A DNA stretch of 64,000 nucleotides, taken from Blautia schinkii (lineage in GTDB: Bacteria; Bacillota; Clostridia; Lachnospirales; Lachnospiraceae). Below the pieces are notes generated by a model that saw only the letters and a program-made list of their open reading frames with translations, was not told the DNA's origin and ran no database searches. The position numbers and the translations under genes are program-made. The stretch spans positions 1 to 64,000 of the forward strand of contig NZ_JAAWUO010000009.1 of the NCBI RefSeq assembly GCF_013304825.1, given 5' to 3'. Below, piece by piece: positions 25,359 to 33,271 of the stretch. Positions within the stretch are counted from its first letter, which is position 1. Each line of letters opens with the position of its first letter.

Positions 25359-26135
25359 ATGATTTCAGCAGAAGAACAGAAACAGGTGCTCTTTCTTGTA
25401 AGACAGACGAAGGATCTGATCTTAAAAGAGATGAAAAATGAGGAAGTTATGGTGAAAGGTGCGGCCAACTATGTGACGAATGTGGATCTGGCTGTACAGA
25501 ATTTCCTGAATGAAGAACTGGGAAAAGCTTTTCCGGATATTGCCCTGATCGCAGAGGAGAAGGAGAATACGGGACTTTCCGAAGAGGGAACTTACTGGAT
25601 CCTGGATCCTATTGACGGAACGGCCAATCTGATCCTGGATTTCCGTATGAGTGCTGTTGCGCTTGGACTTTACGAAAAAGGAGAGATCGTTTTCGGAGCT
25701 GTGTTTAATCCGTTTACAGATGAGCTGTTTCATGCAGCGAAGGGTGAGGGAGCATATCTTAACGGTAATGCTATTCATGCTTCTTCCACAGAGCATTTCG
25801 GGGATGCTGTGATTTCCTACGGTTCCACGCCATATACGAAATCCGAAGCAAAGAATCTGTTTCCGATTTTCTATAATATCTTTATGAAATGCGGGGATTT
25901 CCGCCGGACAGGTTCCGCAGAGCTTGATATGTGCTATGTGGCATGCGGAAGAGAGCATGGTTATCTTGAGCGTGACCTGAAACCCTGGGATTATTCTGCA
26001 GGAACCATTATTGTCAGAGAAGCAGGAGGCGTGGTCAGGACCTGGAAAGGCGAAGAACCGGTTTATCTGACGAATGGTGATATCCTTGCCTGTGCACCGC
26101 AGTTTGAGGAAATCTTGTTGAAAGAACTTGCATAA
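25359..26135 (+). CDS. inositol-monophosphatase-family phosphatase
   Basis: 258 residues from ATG 25359, which follows GGAGG; an earlier in-frame Met at 25338 has none. Metal-site motifs are present: the Glu pair in IAEEKENTG, LDPIDGTANL, and WDYSAGTIIVREAGG near the C-terminus. The family removes phosphate from inositol phosphate, fructose-1,6-bisphosphate or 3'-phosphoadenosine phosphate. The substrate cannot be assigned; SuhB or CysQ-like labels are equally possible. It follows pdxK on the same strand after 60 bases, perhaps in one transcript. Confidence 0.88.
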   Translation: MISAEEQKQVLFLVRQTKDLILKEMKNEEVMVKGAANYVTNVDLAVQNFLNEELGKAFPDIALIAEEKENTGLSEEGTYWILDPIDGTANLILDFRMSAVALGLYEKGEIVFGAVFNPFTDELFHAAKGEGAYLNGNAIHASSTEHFGDAVISYGSTPYTKSEAKNLFPIFYNIFMKCGDFRRTGSAELDMCYVACGREHGYLERDLKPWDYSAGTIIVREAGGVVRTWKGEEPVYLTNGDILACAPQFEEILLKELA

Positions 26136-26196
26136 ATCTTCATGCAGGTAATCAGCAGATATTATTGCATAAATAAATACCGGGATCTGCCGGTCT

Positions 26197-26226
26197 AAAA
26201 AAGAGCTGACCATTAGGCCAGCTCTT
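26197..26226 (-). terminator. terminator of the ABC-F gene, overlapping its stop codon
   Basis: On the minus strand AAGAGCTG (26219-26226) pairs with CAGCTCTT (26201-26208) and is followed by TTTT (26197-26200). The stop codon lies in the loop. Confidence 0.8.
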
Positions 26227-28129
26227 CCCATTTCTCATAAAGCTCTTCCAGTTCTTCTGCGATGGCTGCTTTTTCGCGGCTGAGCTTCGTACATTCTGCC
26301 ACGTTGGTACATATATCCGGGAGAACCATGGTATCATCAATTTCTTTATCTCTTGTTTCCAGCTCTTCAATGCGGGCTTCTACTTTTTTCAGTTCAGCTT
26401 CCCGTTTTCGTTTCCTTGACTGTTCCTCCTTCATCTGCTGCCAGGAAAGCTTGTTCTCGGAGACTGCTTTTTCTTCCTGCGGAGCTTCCGGGGTATTGAT
26501 GTCAGGAGCGTAGGCACTGGTCAGCTCTTCTTTTTTCTCAAGATAATAGTCGTAATCACCGATATAATTTACAACAGCCTGATTGGTCAGTTCCATGATC
26601 CTGGTTGCTGTCTGATTGATAAAGTAACGGTCGTGGGATACATACAGCACAGTACCGGTATAGCTTACAAGTGCTTCTTCCAGAATCTCCTTGGAGGCAA
26701 TATCCAGGTGGTTGGTAGGCTCATCCAGGATCAGGAAGTTGGCTTCTGAGAGCATCAGCTTGGCCAGGGAGACACGACCGCGCTCACCACCGGAAAGAGC
26801 GGAGATTTCTTTAAATACGTCATCCCCTGTAAAAAGGAAGGCTGCCAGCATGTTGCGGATCTCAGTCTCTGTAAGCGTCGGGTAAGTATCAGAGATCTCC
26901 TGGAAGATCGTCTTATCCATATGCAGAACATGATGTTCCTGATCGTAATATCCGATCTGCACCTTGGAACCAAGGGAAATTTTACCGGCATCTGCTTCCA
27001 GAAGACCATTTATGATCTTCAGCATGGTAGTTTTGCCTGTTCCGTTGTTTCCGATCAGTGCCACACGTTCTCCTCGTTTGATGTCAAAGGAAATATCGGA
27101 AAACAGCGTCTGTCCGGGAAATGCTTTGGAAAGATCCTCTACATGAAGAACATCATTTCCGCTTAAAACACGTGGTTCCAGGGAGATGCGCATCCGATCC
27201 TGGATTTCCAGCGGCTTTTCAATGCGCTGTACACGATCCAGCATCTTCTCGCGGCTCTCTGCACGTTTGATGGATTTTTCGCGGTTAAAAGATTTCAGCT
27301 TGGCAATAACTGCTTCCTGATGTTTGATATCTCTCTGCTGGTTCAGATATGCCTTATACAGGGCATCGCGAAGCTGTGCTTTCTTAAGCGCATAGGCAGA
27401 GTAGTTGCCACTGAAAACTCGGGTCTCACCAGCTTCGATCTCTACGACCTTGGTGACAACTTTATCAAGAAAGTAACGGTCATGAGATACAATAAATACA
27501 GCTCCCGGATAGTTAAGAAGATAAGTCTCCAGCCAGGAAATGCTCTCCATATCCAGATGGTTGGTAGGCTCATCCAGAAGCAGGATGTCCGGTTTGGAGA
27601 GAAGCATCTTTCCAAGTGCCACACGTGTTTTCTGGCCTCCGGAAAGCTTCTCAATCTGCTTGTCGTAATCTTCCTCTGTGAAACCAAGACCTTTCAGGAC
27701 ACCGGTGAGCTCACTCTTGTAAGCATAGCCGTTTTCCAACTCAAACTGATGAGTAAGGCGGGTGTAAGTTTCCATCAGGTGATTCAGGTCATCGCCTGTA
27801 ACATTATTCATTTCCTGCTCCAGATTGCGGATGCGACGTTCCATATCAATGATGTGCTGCTTGGTGGTAAGAAGCTCCTCATAAATGGTGTGGTGGCCGT
27901 GAATATCCTGATACTGAGCGAGATAGCCGATATTTTTGTCCTTGGATAGAACTACAGTTCCGGAATCTGCGGAAATCTCCTGCATGATGATCCGAAGAAG
28001 CGTAGTCTTGCCTGCACCGTTACATCCAATGAGAGCCGCTTTTTCCCGTTCCTCGATATGGAAAGATGCGTTATTTAAGATAACGTTTTCGCCAAAAGCC
28101 TTGCATATATTTTGACATGATAAAATCAT
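26213..28129 (-). CDS. ABC-F family ATPase
   Basis: 638 residues from ATG 28129 (preceded by AGGAGGAC). It contains two ABC domains and no membrane segments. The first has Walker A GCNGAGKTT and signature LSGGQKTR; the second has GNNGTGKTT and LSGGERGR. A charged linker (about 245-310) joins them, and a C-terminal coiled-coil with many Lys/Glu residues ends the protein. Members act on the ribosome, easing stalled translation or protecting against antibiotics. The C-terminal coiled coil and absence of an obvious long antibiotic-resistance domain point to the Uup/YdiF-like housekeeping group, but this is not certain. Confidence 0.93.
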   Translation of the reverse strand: MILSCQNICKAFGENVILNNASFHIEEREKAALIGCNGAGKTTLLRIIMQEISADSGTVVLSKDKNIGYLAQYQDIHGHHTIYEELLTTKQHIIDMERRIRNLEQEMNNVTGDDLNHLMETYTRLTHQFELENGYAYKSELTGVLKGLGFTEEDYDKQIEKLSGGQKTRVALGKMLLSKPDILLLDEPTNHLDMESISWLETYLLNYPGAVFIVSHDRYFLDKVVTKVVEIEAGETRVFSGNYSAYALKKAQLRDALYKAYLNQQRDIKHQEAVIAKLKSFNREKSIKRAESREKMLDRVQRIEKPLEIQDRMRISLEPRVLSGNDVLHVEDLSKAFPGQTLFSDISFDIKRGERVALIGNNGTGKTTMLKIINGLLEADAGKISLGSKVQIGYYDQEHHVLHMDKTIFQEISDTYPTLTETEIRNMLAAFLFTGDDVFKEISALSGGERGRVSLAKLMLSEANFLILDEPTNHLDIASKEILEEALVSYTGTVLYVSHDRYFINQTATRIMELTNQAVVNYIGDYDYYLEKKEELTSAYAPDINTPEAPQEEKAVSENKLSWQQMKEEQSRKRKREAELKKVEARIEELETRDKEIDDTMVLPDICTNVAECTKLSREKAAIAEELEELYEKWEELA

Positions 28130-28281
28130 AAAAACTGTCCTCCTGTACAAAAGATCCTGCCTCTGCCTTTAGAAGACAGGGAAAATCCTCCACCTATTAT
28201 AACGGAAACTGCCGGGATTTCAAAGAAAAAATCAATTTTTTAAAAAAATATGAAGAAATTTGTACATAACTCACAAGTTTG

Positions 28282-28311
28282 ATTGACAGGAAAATGTCAA
28301 TTCGGTATAAT
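28282..28311 (+). promoter_or_regulatory. rex promoter with overlapping palindrome (candidate operator)
   Basis: TTGACA (28283-28288), a 17-base spacer, and TATAAT (28306-28311) form a consensus sigma-A promoter. The inverted repeat ATTGACA (28282-28288) / TGTCAAT (28295-28301) covers the -35 box and spacer. Rex usually binds TTGTTAA/TTGTGAA-type palindromes with a 4-base gap, so this site is related in form but not a close match. Confidence 0.6.
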
Positions 28312-28343
28312 TAACCTAGTGTAGGACAAGGAGGGAAACTATC

Positions 28344-28988
28344 GTGGAGACAAAACAAATCTCGAAAGCGGTGATTAAGCGTCTGCCACGCTATTACCGC
28401 TACTTAGGAGAGCTGATGGAAGACAATGTAGAACGAATTTCTTCCAATGAGTTAAGCAAGAAGATGCATACCACAGCTTCCCAGATCCGTCAGGATCTTA
28501 ATAATTTCGGCGGTTTTGGTCAGCAGGGTTATGGCTATAATGTACATTATCTTTATACGGAGATTGGTAAGATCCTGGGGTTGGATACCGTTCACCCGAT
28601 GATCATCCTGGGTGCCGGTAATCTGGGACAGGCACTTGCCAACTATGTAGATTTTGAAAAACGTGGATTTAAGCTGGTAGGGATCTTTGACGTAAATCCG
28701 GTGCTTGAGGGCATTGCGGTTCGCGGACTTGAGATCCAGATGCTCAGTGAGCTTCCGTTTTTCCTTAGAGAAAACAACGTAGAGATTGCCATTCTCACCC
28801 TTCCTAAGAATAAAGCTAAGGAAATGGCAGATATTCTGGTAGAGAACGGGATCAAGGCAATCTGGAATTTTGCACATCTTGATCTTGAGACACCGGATGA
28901 TGTTATTGTTGAGAACGTACATCTTTCCGAGAGCCTGATGACACTGTCGTACAATCTGAGCAAATACAGGCAGGAGCATGTGGAATAA
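28344..28988 (+). CDS. rex: redox-sensing repressor Rex
   Basis: 214 residues, normal length. Rex senses the NADH/NAD+ ratio and represses fermentation and reductive genes. The N-terminal winged helix (about 1-80) holds KRLPRYYRYL and ASQIRQDLNNFGGFGQQGYGY. The Rossmann domain shows ILGAGNLGQALANY (NADH-binding glycines). The C-terminal helix of the domain-swapped dimer is present. AAGGAGGG precedes the start; the first codon is ATG after a GTG, and I follow ATG at 28344. Confidence 0.97.
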   Translation: METKQISKAVIKRLPRYYRYLGELMEDNVERISSNELSKKMHTTASQIRQDLNNFGGFGQQGYGYNVHYLYTEIGKILGLDTVHPMIILGAGNLGQALANYVDFEKRGFKLVGIFDVNPVLEGIAVRGLEIQMLSELPFFLRENNVEIAILTLPKNKAKEMADILVENGIKAIWNFAHLDLETPDDVIVENVHLSESLMTLSYNLSKYRQEHVE

Positions 28989-29005
28989 CAGAAGTGGAGT
29001 ATGAG

Positions 29006-29029
29006 GCTGCCGGAAACGGCAGCTTTCTC
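29006..29029 (+). terminator. GAAA-loop hairpin between rex and nnr
   Basis: GCTGCCG (29006-29012), tetraloop GAAA and CGGCAGC (29017-29023), then TTTCTCT. The T run is short, so part of the transcripts may read through into nnr. Confidence 0.6.
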
Positions 29030-29052
29030 TATGTGAGAGGGGAGGGGCCAGA

Positions 29053-30570
29053 ATGAAGAAACTTGTTACCTGCGGGGAAATGAAGAACCTGGACAGTGCC
29101 ACGATCCATAAGATCGGTGTGGCATCGGAAGTTCTGATGGAGCGGGCAGCATTAAAAGTAGTAGAGGAAACAGAGAAATACCTGGAAAAGAATGAAAAGA
29201 TCCTGGTAGTCTGCGGAAACGGAAATAATGGCGGTGACGGGATCGCCATTGCCAGACTGTTTTATCTAAAGGGAATCCGGGCAGAATTTTATATGGTCGG
29301 AAACAAGGAAAAAATGACCAGGGAGACGACACTGCAGTACAAGATTGCAACAGGTTATCATGTGCCGGAAGTGAATAACCCGGACTGGAGCGAATATACT
29401 ACTATAGTAGATGCCGTGTTCGGTGTGGGCCTTGCGCGTCCGATCGAGGGACATTATGCGAAGATCATCCATGAGATGAACAGTGCGCGGGCAAAGAAGA
29501 TCGCTGTTGACATCCCGTCAGGAGTGAACGGAGATACTGGCCTGGAAATGGGAATTGCCTTCAGTGCCGATCTTACTGTTACATTTGCCTATGTAAAAAG
29601 AGGACTTTGTTTTTACCCGGGAAGACTGTATGCAGGAAAGATCGTCATAGCGGATATCGGGATCTATGAGCAGGAAGCTGTAAAGGCATCTGCACGCTGT
29701 CTGGAGAGAAAAGATCTTAAGCTGTTTCCGGAGCGTGATCCCGGCGGGAACAAGGGAACTTTTGGGAAAATCCTTTTTATTGCCGGAAGTGAGGGGATGT
29801 GCGGGGCTGCTTATTTAAGCGCCAGTGCAGCACTCCGGGCCGGAGCGGGAATGGTGAAGATCCAGACAGTGGAAGAGAACCGGATACCGCTGCAGATCCT
29901 TTTGCCGGAGGCCATGGTATGCACCCGGTTTGACGAGGAATCCAATGAACAGCTTCTTTCCTGGTGTGATGTGATCGTAATCGGACCGGGGCTTGGAACC
30001 TCGGGGGCCAGCCGTGAGAGAGAACAGTGGTTTCTTACGGCTGCTGCCCGGGAGAAAAAGCCGCTTGTCCTGGATGCAGATGGACTGAACCTATTGGCCA
30101 TGCATCCGCAGTGGAGGGAATTCCTGGGAGAAAATGTGATCCTGACACCTCACATTGGAGAAATGAGCCGCCTTTGCGGCAAAAGCATCCGGGAGATTCA
30201 GGAAAACATTGCCGGAACAGCTGCAGGTTATGCAGGAGAAGCTGGCTGCGTATGTGTCCAGAAAGATGCATGCACAGTAGTTACAGATGGCAGCGGAGAT
30301 ATTTATCTGAATATTTCAGGCAATTCCGGTATGGCAACTGCTGGAAGCGGAGATGTGCTTTCCGGTATTCTGGCAGGTGTGTTATGTATGTATCTGAAAA
30401 CGGAGGAACAGCCTCCAATGGTTTTAAAGGCCGCGTTAGGTGTTTATCTTCACGGACTTTGCGGCGATCTTGCAGCCGCTGAAAAGGGAAAGCGCAGTAT
30501 GCTGGCAGGGGATATCATTGAAGCTCTGCCACAGGCTTTAGCGATAGGTGAAGAGGAGTCAAAATTATGA
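29053..30570 (+). CDS. nnr: bifunctional NAD(P)H-hydrate epimerase / ADP-dependent dehydratase
   Basis: 505 residues. It repairs hydrated NADH and NADPH. The N-terminal YjeF epimerase domain (about 1-215) shows VCGNGNNGGDGIAIARLF and VDIPSGVNGD. The C-terminal ribokinase-like dehydratase domain (about 225-500) shows GTFGKILFIAGS, VLDADGLNLLA, LTPHIGEMSRL and the catalytic region ATAGSGDVLSGILAG. Its stop overlaps the start of alr. Location after rex fits a redox-cofactor theme. Confidence 0.97.
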   Translation: MKKLVTCGEMKNLDSATIHKIGVASEVLMERAALKVVEETEKYLEKNEKILVVCGNGNNGGDGIAIARLFYLKGIRAEFYMVGNKEKMTRETTLQYKIATGYHVPEVNNPDWSEYTTIVDAVFGVGLARPIEGHYAKIIHEMNSARAKKIAVDIPSGVNGDTGLEMGIAFSADLTVTFAYVKRGLCFYPGRLYAGKIVIADIGIYEQEAVKASARCLERKDLKLFPERDPGGNKGTFGKILFIAGSEGMCGAAYLSASAALRAGAGMVKIQTVEENRIPLQILLPEAMVCTRFDEESNEQLLSWCDVIVIGPGLGTSGASREREQWFLTAAAREKKPLVLDADGLNLLAMHPQWREFLGENVILTPHIGEMSRLCGKSIREIQENIAGTAAGYAGEAGCVCVQKDACTVVTDGSGDIYLNISGNSGMATAGSGDVLSGILAGVLCMYLKTEEQPPMVLKAALGVYLHGLCGDLAAAEKGKRSMLAGDIIEALPQALAIGEEESKL

Positions 30571-31736
30571 AAAAATACGAGAGAGTCAAGGCTCTGGTAT
30601 CTCTGGATGCCATTGCCCATAACTTTGAAGAAATGCACAGGAATGTAAAAGAAGGAACCAGGATTATTGCGGTGATCAAAGCGGATGGCTACGGACATGG
30701 AGCAAGAGCTATCGCAAAACTGATCCATGATTATGATTATATCTGGGGATTTGCCACAGCTACAGCAGAGGAAGCACTGGAGCTTCGGCATGCCGGAATT
30801 ACCAAACCGATCCTGATTCTGGGCATTGTTTTTGAGGAATATTATGAGGAGCTTGCTGCCAATGATATCCGGATCACCATTTCCGATTTGAATACTGCAG
30901 TGGAGTATGCCAGGGCAGGAGCGCGCATTGGAAAAGATGTACATATTCATTTGGCTCTGGATACCGGAATGACCAGGATCGGCTACGCGGATATTCCGGA
31001 GAATGCCGTCAGGATCGAAGAAATTGCAAAGATTCCGAATCTTGTGATCGAGGGAATGTTTACCCATTTTGCAAGAGCAGATGAGTTTGACCGTTCTCCT
31101 GCACTTGTGCAGCTTGACCGCTATTTGCGTTTTGCAGATCTTCTGGAAAAAAGAGGCGTGCATATTCCGGTCCGCCACTGCTCCAACAGCGCCGGCATCA
31201 TCCGTGTTCCGGAAGCCAACCTTAATGTTGTCCGTGCAGGAATCACCATCTATGGCATTTATCCTTCAGAGGAGGTTGAGCGTGACATTGTGAAGCTGAT
31301 CCCTGCCATGGAACTTAAGAGCCACGTATCCTATGTAAAGAATGTGGAGCGCGGAACTGCGGTAAGTTATGGAGGAACTTTTGTTACAGAACGTTTTACC
31401 AGAATGGCCACGATTCCGGTGGGTTACGCAGACGGCTATCCAAGACAGCTATCCAATAAGGGCTGGGTTCTGATACATGGAAAAAAAGCTCCGATCCTTG
31501 GCCGTGTATGTATGGATCAGTTTATGGTCGATGTCACAGATATTCCGGAGGTAAAGGCAGGCGATGAGGTGACGCTGATGGGAAGAGACGGAGATGAATT
31601 TATCAGTGTGGAGACACTGGGAGATATTTCCGGAAGATTTTCCTATGAGTTTGTCTGTGAGATCAGCAAGCGTGTTCCGAGAGTCTATATAAAAGATGGT
31701 AAGGAATGCGGTGAAGAAGAAAGCTTCTTTCAGTGA
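30567..31736 (+). CDS. alr: alanine racemase
   Basis: 389 residues. PLP-dependent enzyme making D-alanine for peptidoglycan. The PLP lysine is Lys38 in VIKADGYGHG; the second catalytic base lies in AVSYGGTF (Tyr). HFARAD and MDQFMVDVTD are further conserved sites. ATG overlaps the nnr stop (ATGA), so the two are translationally coupled. As in many Firmicutes it is followed by mazF. Confidence 0.97.
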   Translation: MKKYERVKALVSLDAIAHNFEEMHRNVKEGTRIIAVIKADGYGHGARAIAKLIHDYDYIWGFATATAEEALELRHAGITKPILILGIVFEEYYEELAANDIRITISDLNTAVEYARAGARIGKDVHIHLALDTGMTRIGYADIPENAVRIEEIAKIPNLVIEGMFTHFARADEFDRSPALVQLDRYLRFADLLEKRGVHIPVRHCSNSAGIIRVPEANLNVVRAGITIYGIYPSEEVERDIVKLIPAMELKSHVSYVKNVERGTAVSYGGTFVTERFTRMATIPVGYADGYPRQLSNKGWVLIHGKKAPILGRVCMDQFMVDVTDIPEVKAGDEVTLMGRDGDEFISVETLGDISGRFSYEFVCEISKRVPRVYIKDGKECGEEESFFQ

Positions 31737-31878
31737 TAAAAGAGATCTGTTTTACTGAGAGGTAAAGCGGGGAAAAATTACCACGCATGTATACACAATG
31801 AATTTGTGGAAATACTTATCTGTAAAAAGGACTACGGCTTACAAAGAAAAGCCGGACCAGAATCGGAGTGTGAATTGT

Positions 31879-32226
31879 GTGGTTATAAAAAGAGGGGATA
31901 TTTTTTACGCAGATTTAAGGCCTGTGGTGGGAAGTGAGCAGGGTGGCATCCGTCCGGTGCTGATCATTCAGAACGATGTGGGCAACCGGCATAGCCCCAC
32001 AGTGATCTGCGCAGCCATTACATCTAAAATGAACAAGGCAAAGCTGCCGACACATATTGAGATTGATGCATCTGCTTACGGAATTGAGAAGGATTCCGTG
32101 ATCCTGCTGGAACAGCTGCGCACCATCGACAAGCGGAGGCTGAAAGATAAGGTGTGCCATCTGGACGGAGCTATGCTGGATAAAGTAAATCATGCACTTG
32201 AGATCAGCCTGGAGCTTACGTTTTAA
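31879..32226 (+). CDS. mazF: MazF/NdoA-type mRNA interferase without adjacent MazE
   Basis: 115 residues from GTG 31879, ten bases after GGAG (31865-31868). This start gives [13 protein letters not shown], which matches the N-terminus of the Bacillus-type toxin. An ATG at 31798 would add 27 non-homologous residues. Conserved [16 protein letters not shown], the IDKRRL region and the C-terminal helix are all there. The enzyme cuts single-stranded mRNA at a short sequence. In Bacillus an antitoxin gene lies between alr and the toxin gene; here the 142-base gap has no such ORF. Confidence 0.92.
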   Translation: MVIKRGDIFYADLRPVVGSEQGGIRPVLIIQNDVGNRHSPTVICAAITSKMNKAKLPTHIEIDASAYGIEKDSVILLEQLRTIDKRRLKDKVCHLDGAMLDKVNHALEISLELTF

Positions 32227-32247
32227 CCTGTCCTGGTATTCTGATTC

Positions 32248-32276
32248 TTGACGAAATCTTCCATAAGTGTTATATT
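32248..32276 (+). promoter_or_regulatory. sigma-A promoter of yebC
   Basis: TTGACG (32248-32253), a 17-base spacer and TATATT (32271-32276), about 85 bases before the start codon. Confidence 0.65.
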
Positions 32277-32360
32277 TAATCGAGTTGCAATACGTGATCG
32301 GTACTTGTAATAAGACATTGTTCAACGAGAGAACAGTAAAAACGAGGAGAGGAAGATAAC

Positions 32361-33104
32361 ATGTCAGGACATTCAAAATTTGCCAATATTAAACATAAGA
32401 AAGAGAAAAATGATGCCAAGAAGGGTAAGATCTTCACAGTCATAGGACGTGAGATCGTTATGGCAGTAAAGGCCGGCGGCCCGGATCCTGCAAATAACAG
32501 CAAGCTTCGTGATGTCATTGCTAAAGCGAAAGCAAACAACATGCCGAACGATACCATTGACCGTGGAATCAAGAAGGCGGCAGGTGCTGATTCCGCAGAC
32601 AGCTATGAGAAAGCTGTATATGAGGGCTACGGCCCGAACGGTGTTGCCATCATCGTAGAGACTCTTACAGATAACAAGAACCGTACAGCAGGTAACGTGC
32701 GTAACGCATTTACCAAAGGTAACGGAAGCATCGGAACACAGGGATGTGTATCTTTTATGTTCGATCAGAAAGGCCAGATCATCATCGACAAGGAAGAGCT
32801 TGAGGATGAGTGCGGTGAGATGGATGCGGACGAGCTTATGATGACAGCACTCGATGCAGGCGCAGAGGACTTCAGCGAGGAAGAGGACAGCTTCGAGATC
32901 ATCACAGCACCGGATGACTTCAGTGCAGTACGTGAAGCTCTTGAGAAAGCAGGAATTCCGCTTGTAGAAGCACAGATCGCCATGATCCCGCAGACATATG
33001 TAGAGCTTACCGACGACCAGGCTATCAAGGATCTCCACAGAACATTGGATCTTCTTGATGAGGATGATGATGTCACTGATGTATGGACAAACTGGGACGA
33101 GTGA
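32361..33104 (+). CDS. YebC/PmpR-family protein (TACO1-like)
   Basis: 247 residues, full length. Begins [20 protein letters not shown], and has the three-domain build with a highly acidic middle and C-terminal part. Family members have been described as transcriptional regulators and, more recently, as translation factors that ease ribosome stalling. The sequence does not decide between these. It has its own promoter and a strong terminator. Confidence 0.95.
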   Translation: MSGHSKFANIKHKKEKNDAKKGKIFTVIGREIVMAVKAGGPDPANNSKLRDVIAKAKANNMPNDTIDRGIKKAAGADSADSYEKAVYEGYGPNGVAIIVETLTDNKNRTAGNVRNAFTKGNGSIGTQGCVSFMFDQKGQIIIDKEELEDECGEMDADELMMTALDAGAEDFSEEEDSFEIITAPDDFSAVREALEKAGIPLVEAQIAMIPQTYVELTDDQAIKDLHRTLDLLDEDDDVTDVWTNWDE

Positions 33105-33135
33105 TAAATAAATTGAAAAATTAAGGCTTTAACAG

Positions 33136-33206
33136 AAAAAACCTCATTTTTATGTACAGGATATTTTAGTATCCTGAAAAACATACAAAATGAGGTTTTT
33201 TGTTTT
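33136..33206. terminator. strong bidirectional terminator after yebC
   Basis: AAAAAACCTCATTTT (33136-33150) pairs with AAAATGAGGTTTTTT (33187-33201). A second stem, CAGGATA (33157-33163) with TATCCTG (33170-33176), is nested in the loop, and a T-rich tail follows. Confidence 0.9.
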
Positions 33207-33231
33207 TGGACTTCTGAATAGCAGAGTAATA

Positions 33232-33240
33232 TGGTAAAAT
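33232..33240 (+). promoter_or_regulatory. extended -10 promoter of the giant surface protein gene
   Basis: TGG followed by TAAAAT (33235-33240) forms an extended -10 (TGn). The spacing-matched -35 region (TTCTGA at 33212) is poor. Confidence 0.4.
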
Positions 33241-33271
33241 AAGTATGATATTAAAAAACGGGAGGAAAAAG

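Noticed and set aside
27320-27949. plus-strand ORF of 209 residues within the ABC-F gene
   Set aside because: Antisense to the conserved ATPase domains and without start signals.
31737-31878. mazE antitoxin between alr and mazF
   Set aside because: The gap holds only a 27-codon extension in frame with mazF, too short and unlike MazE.
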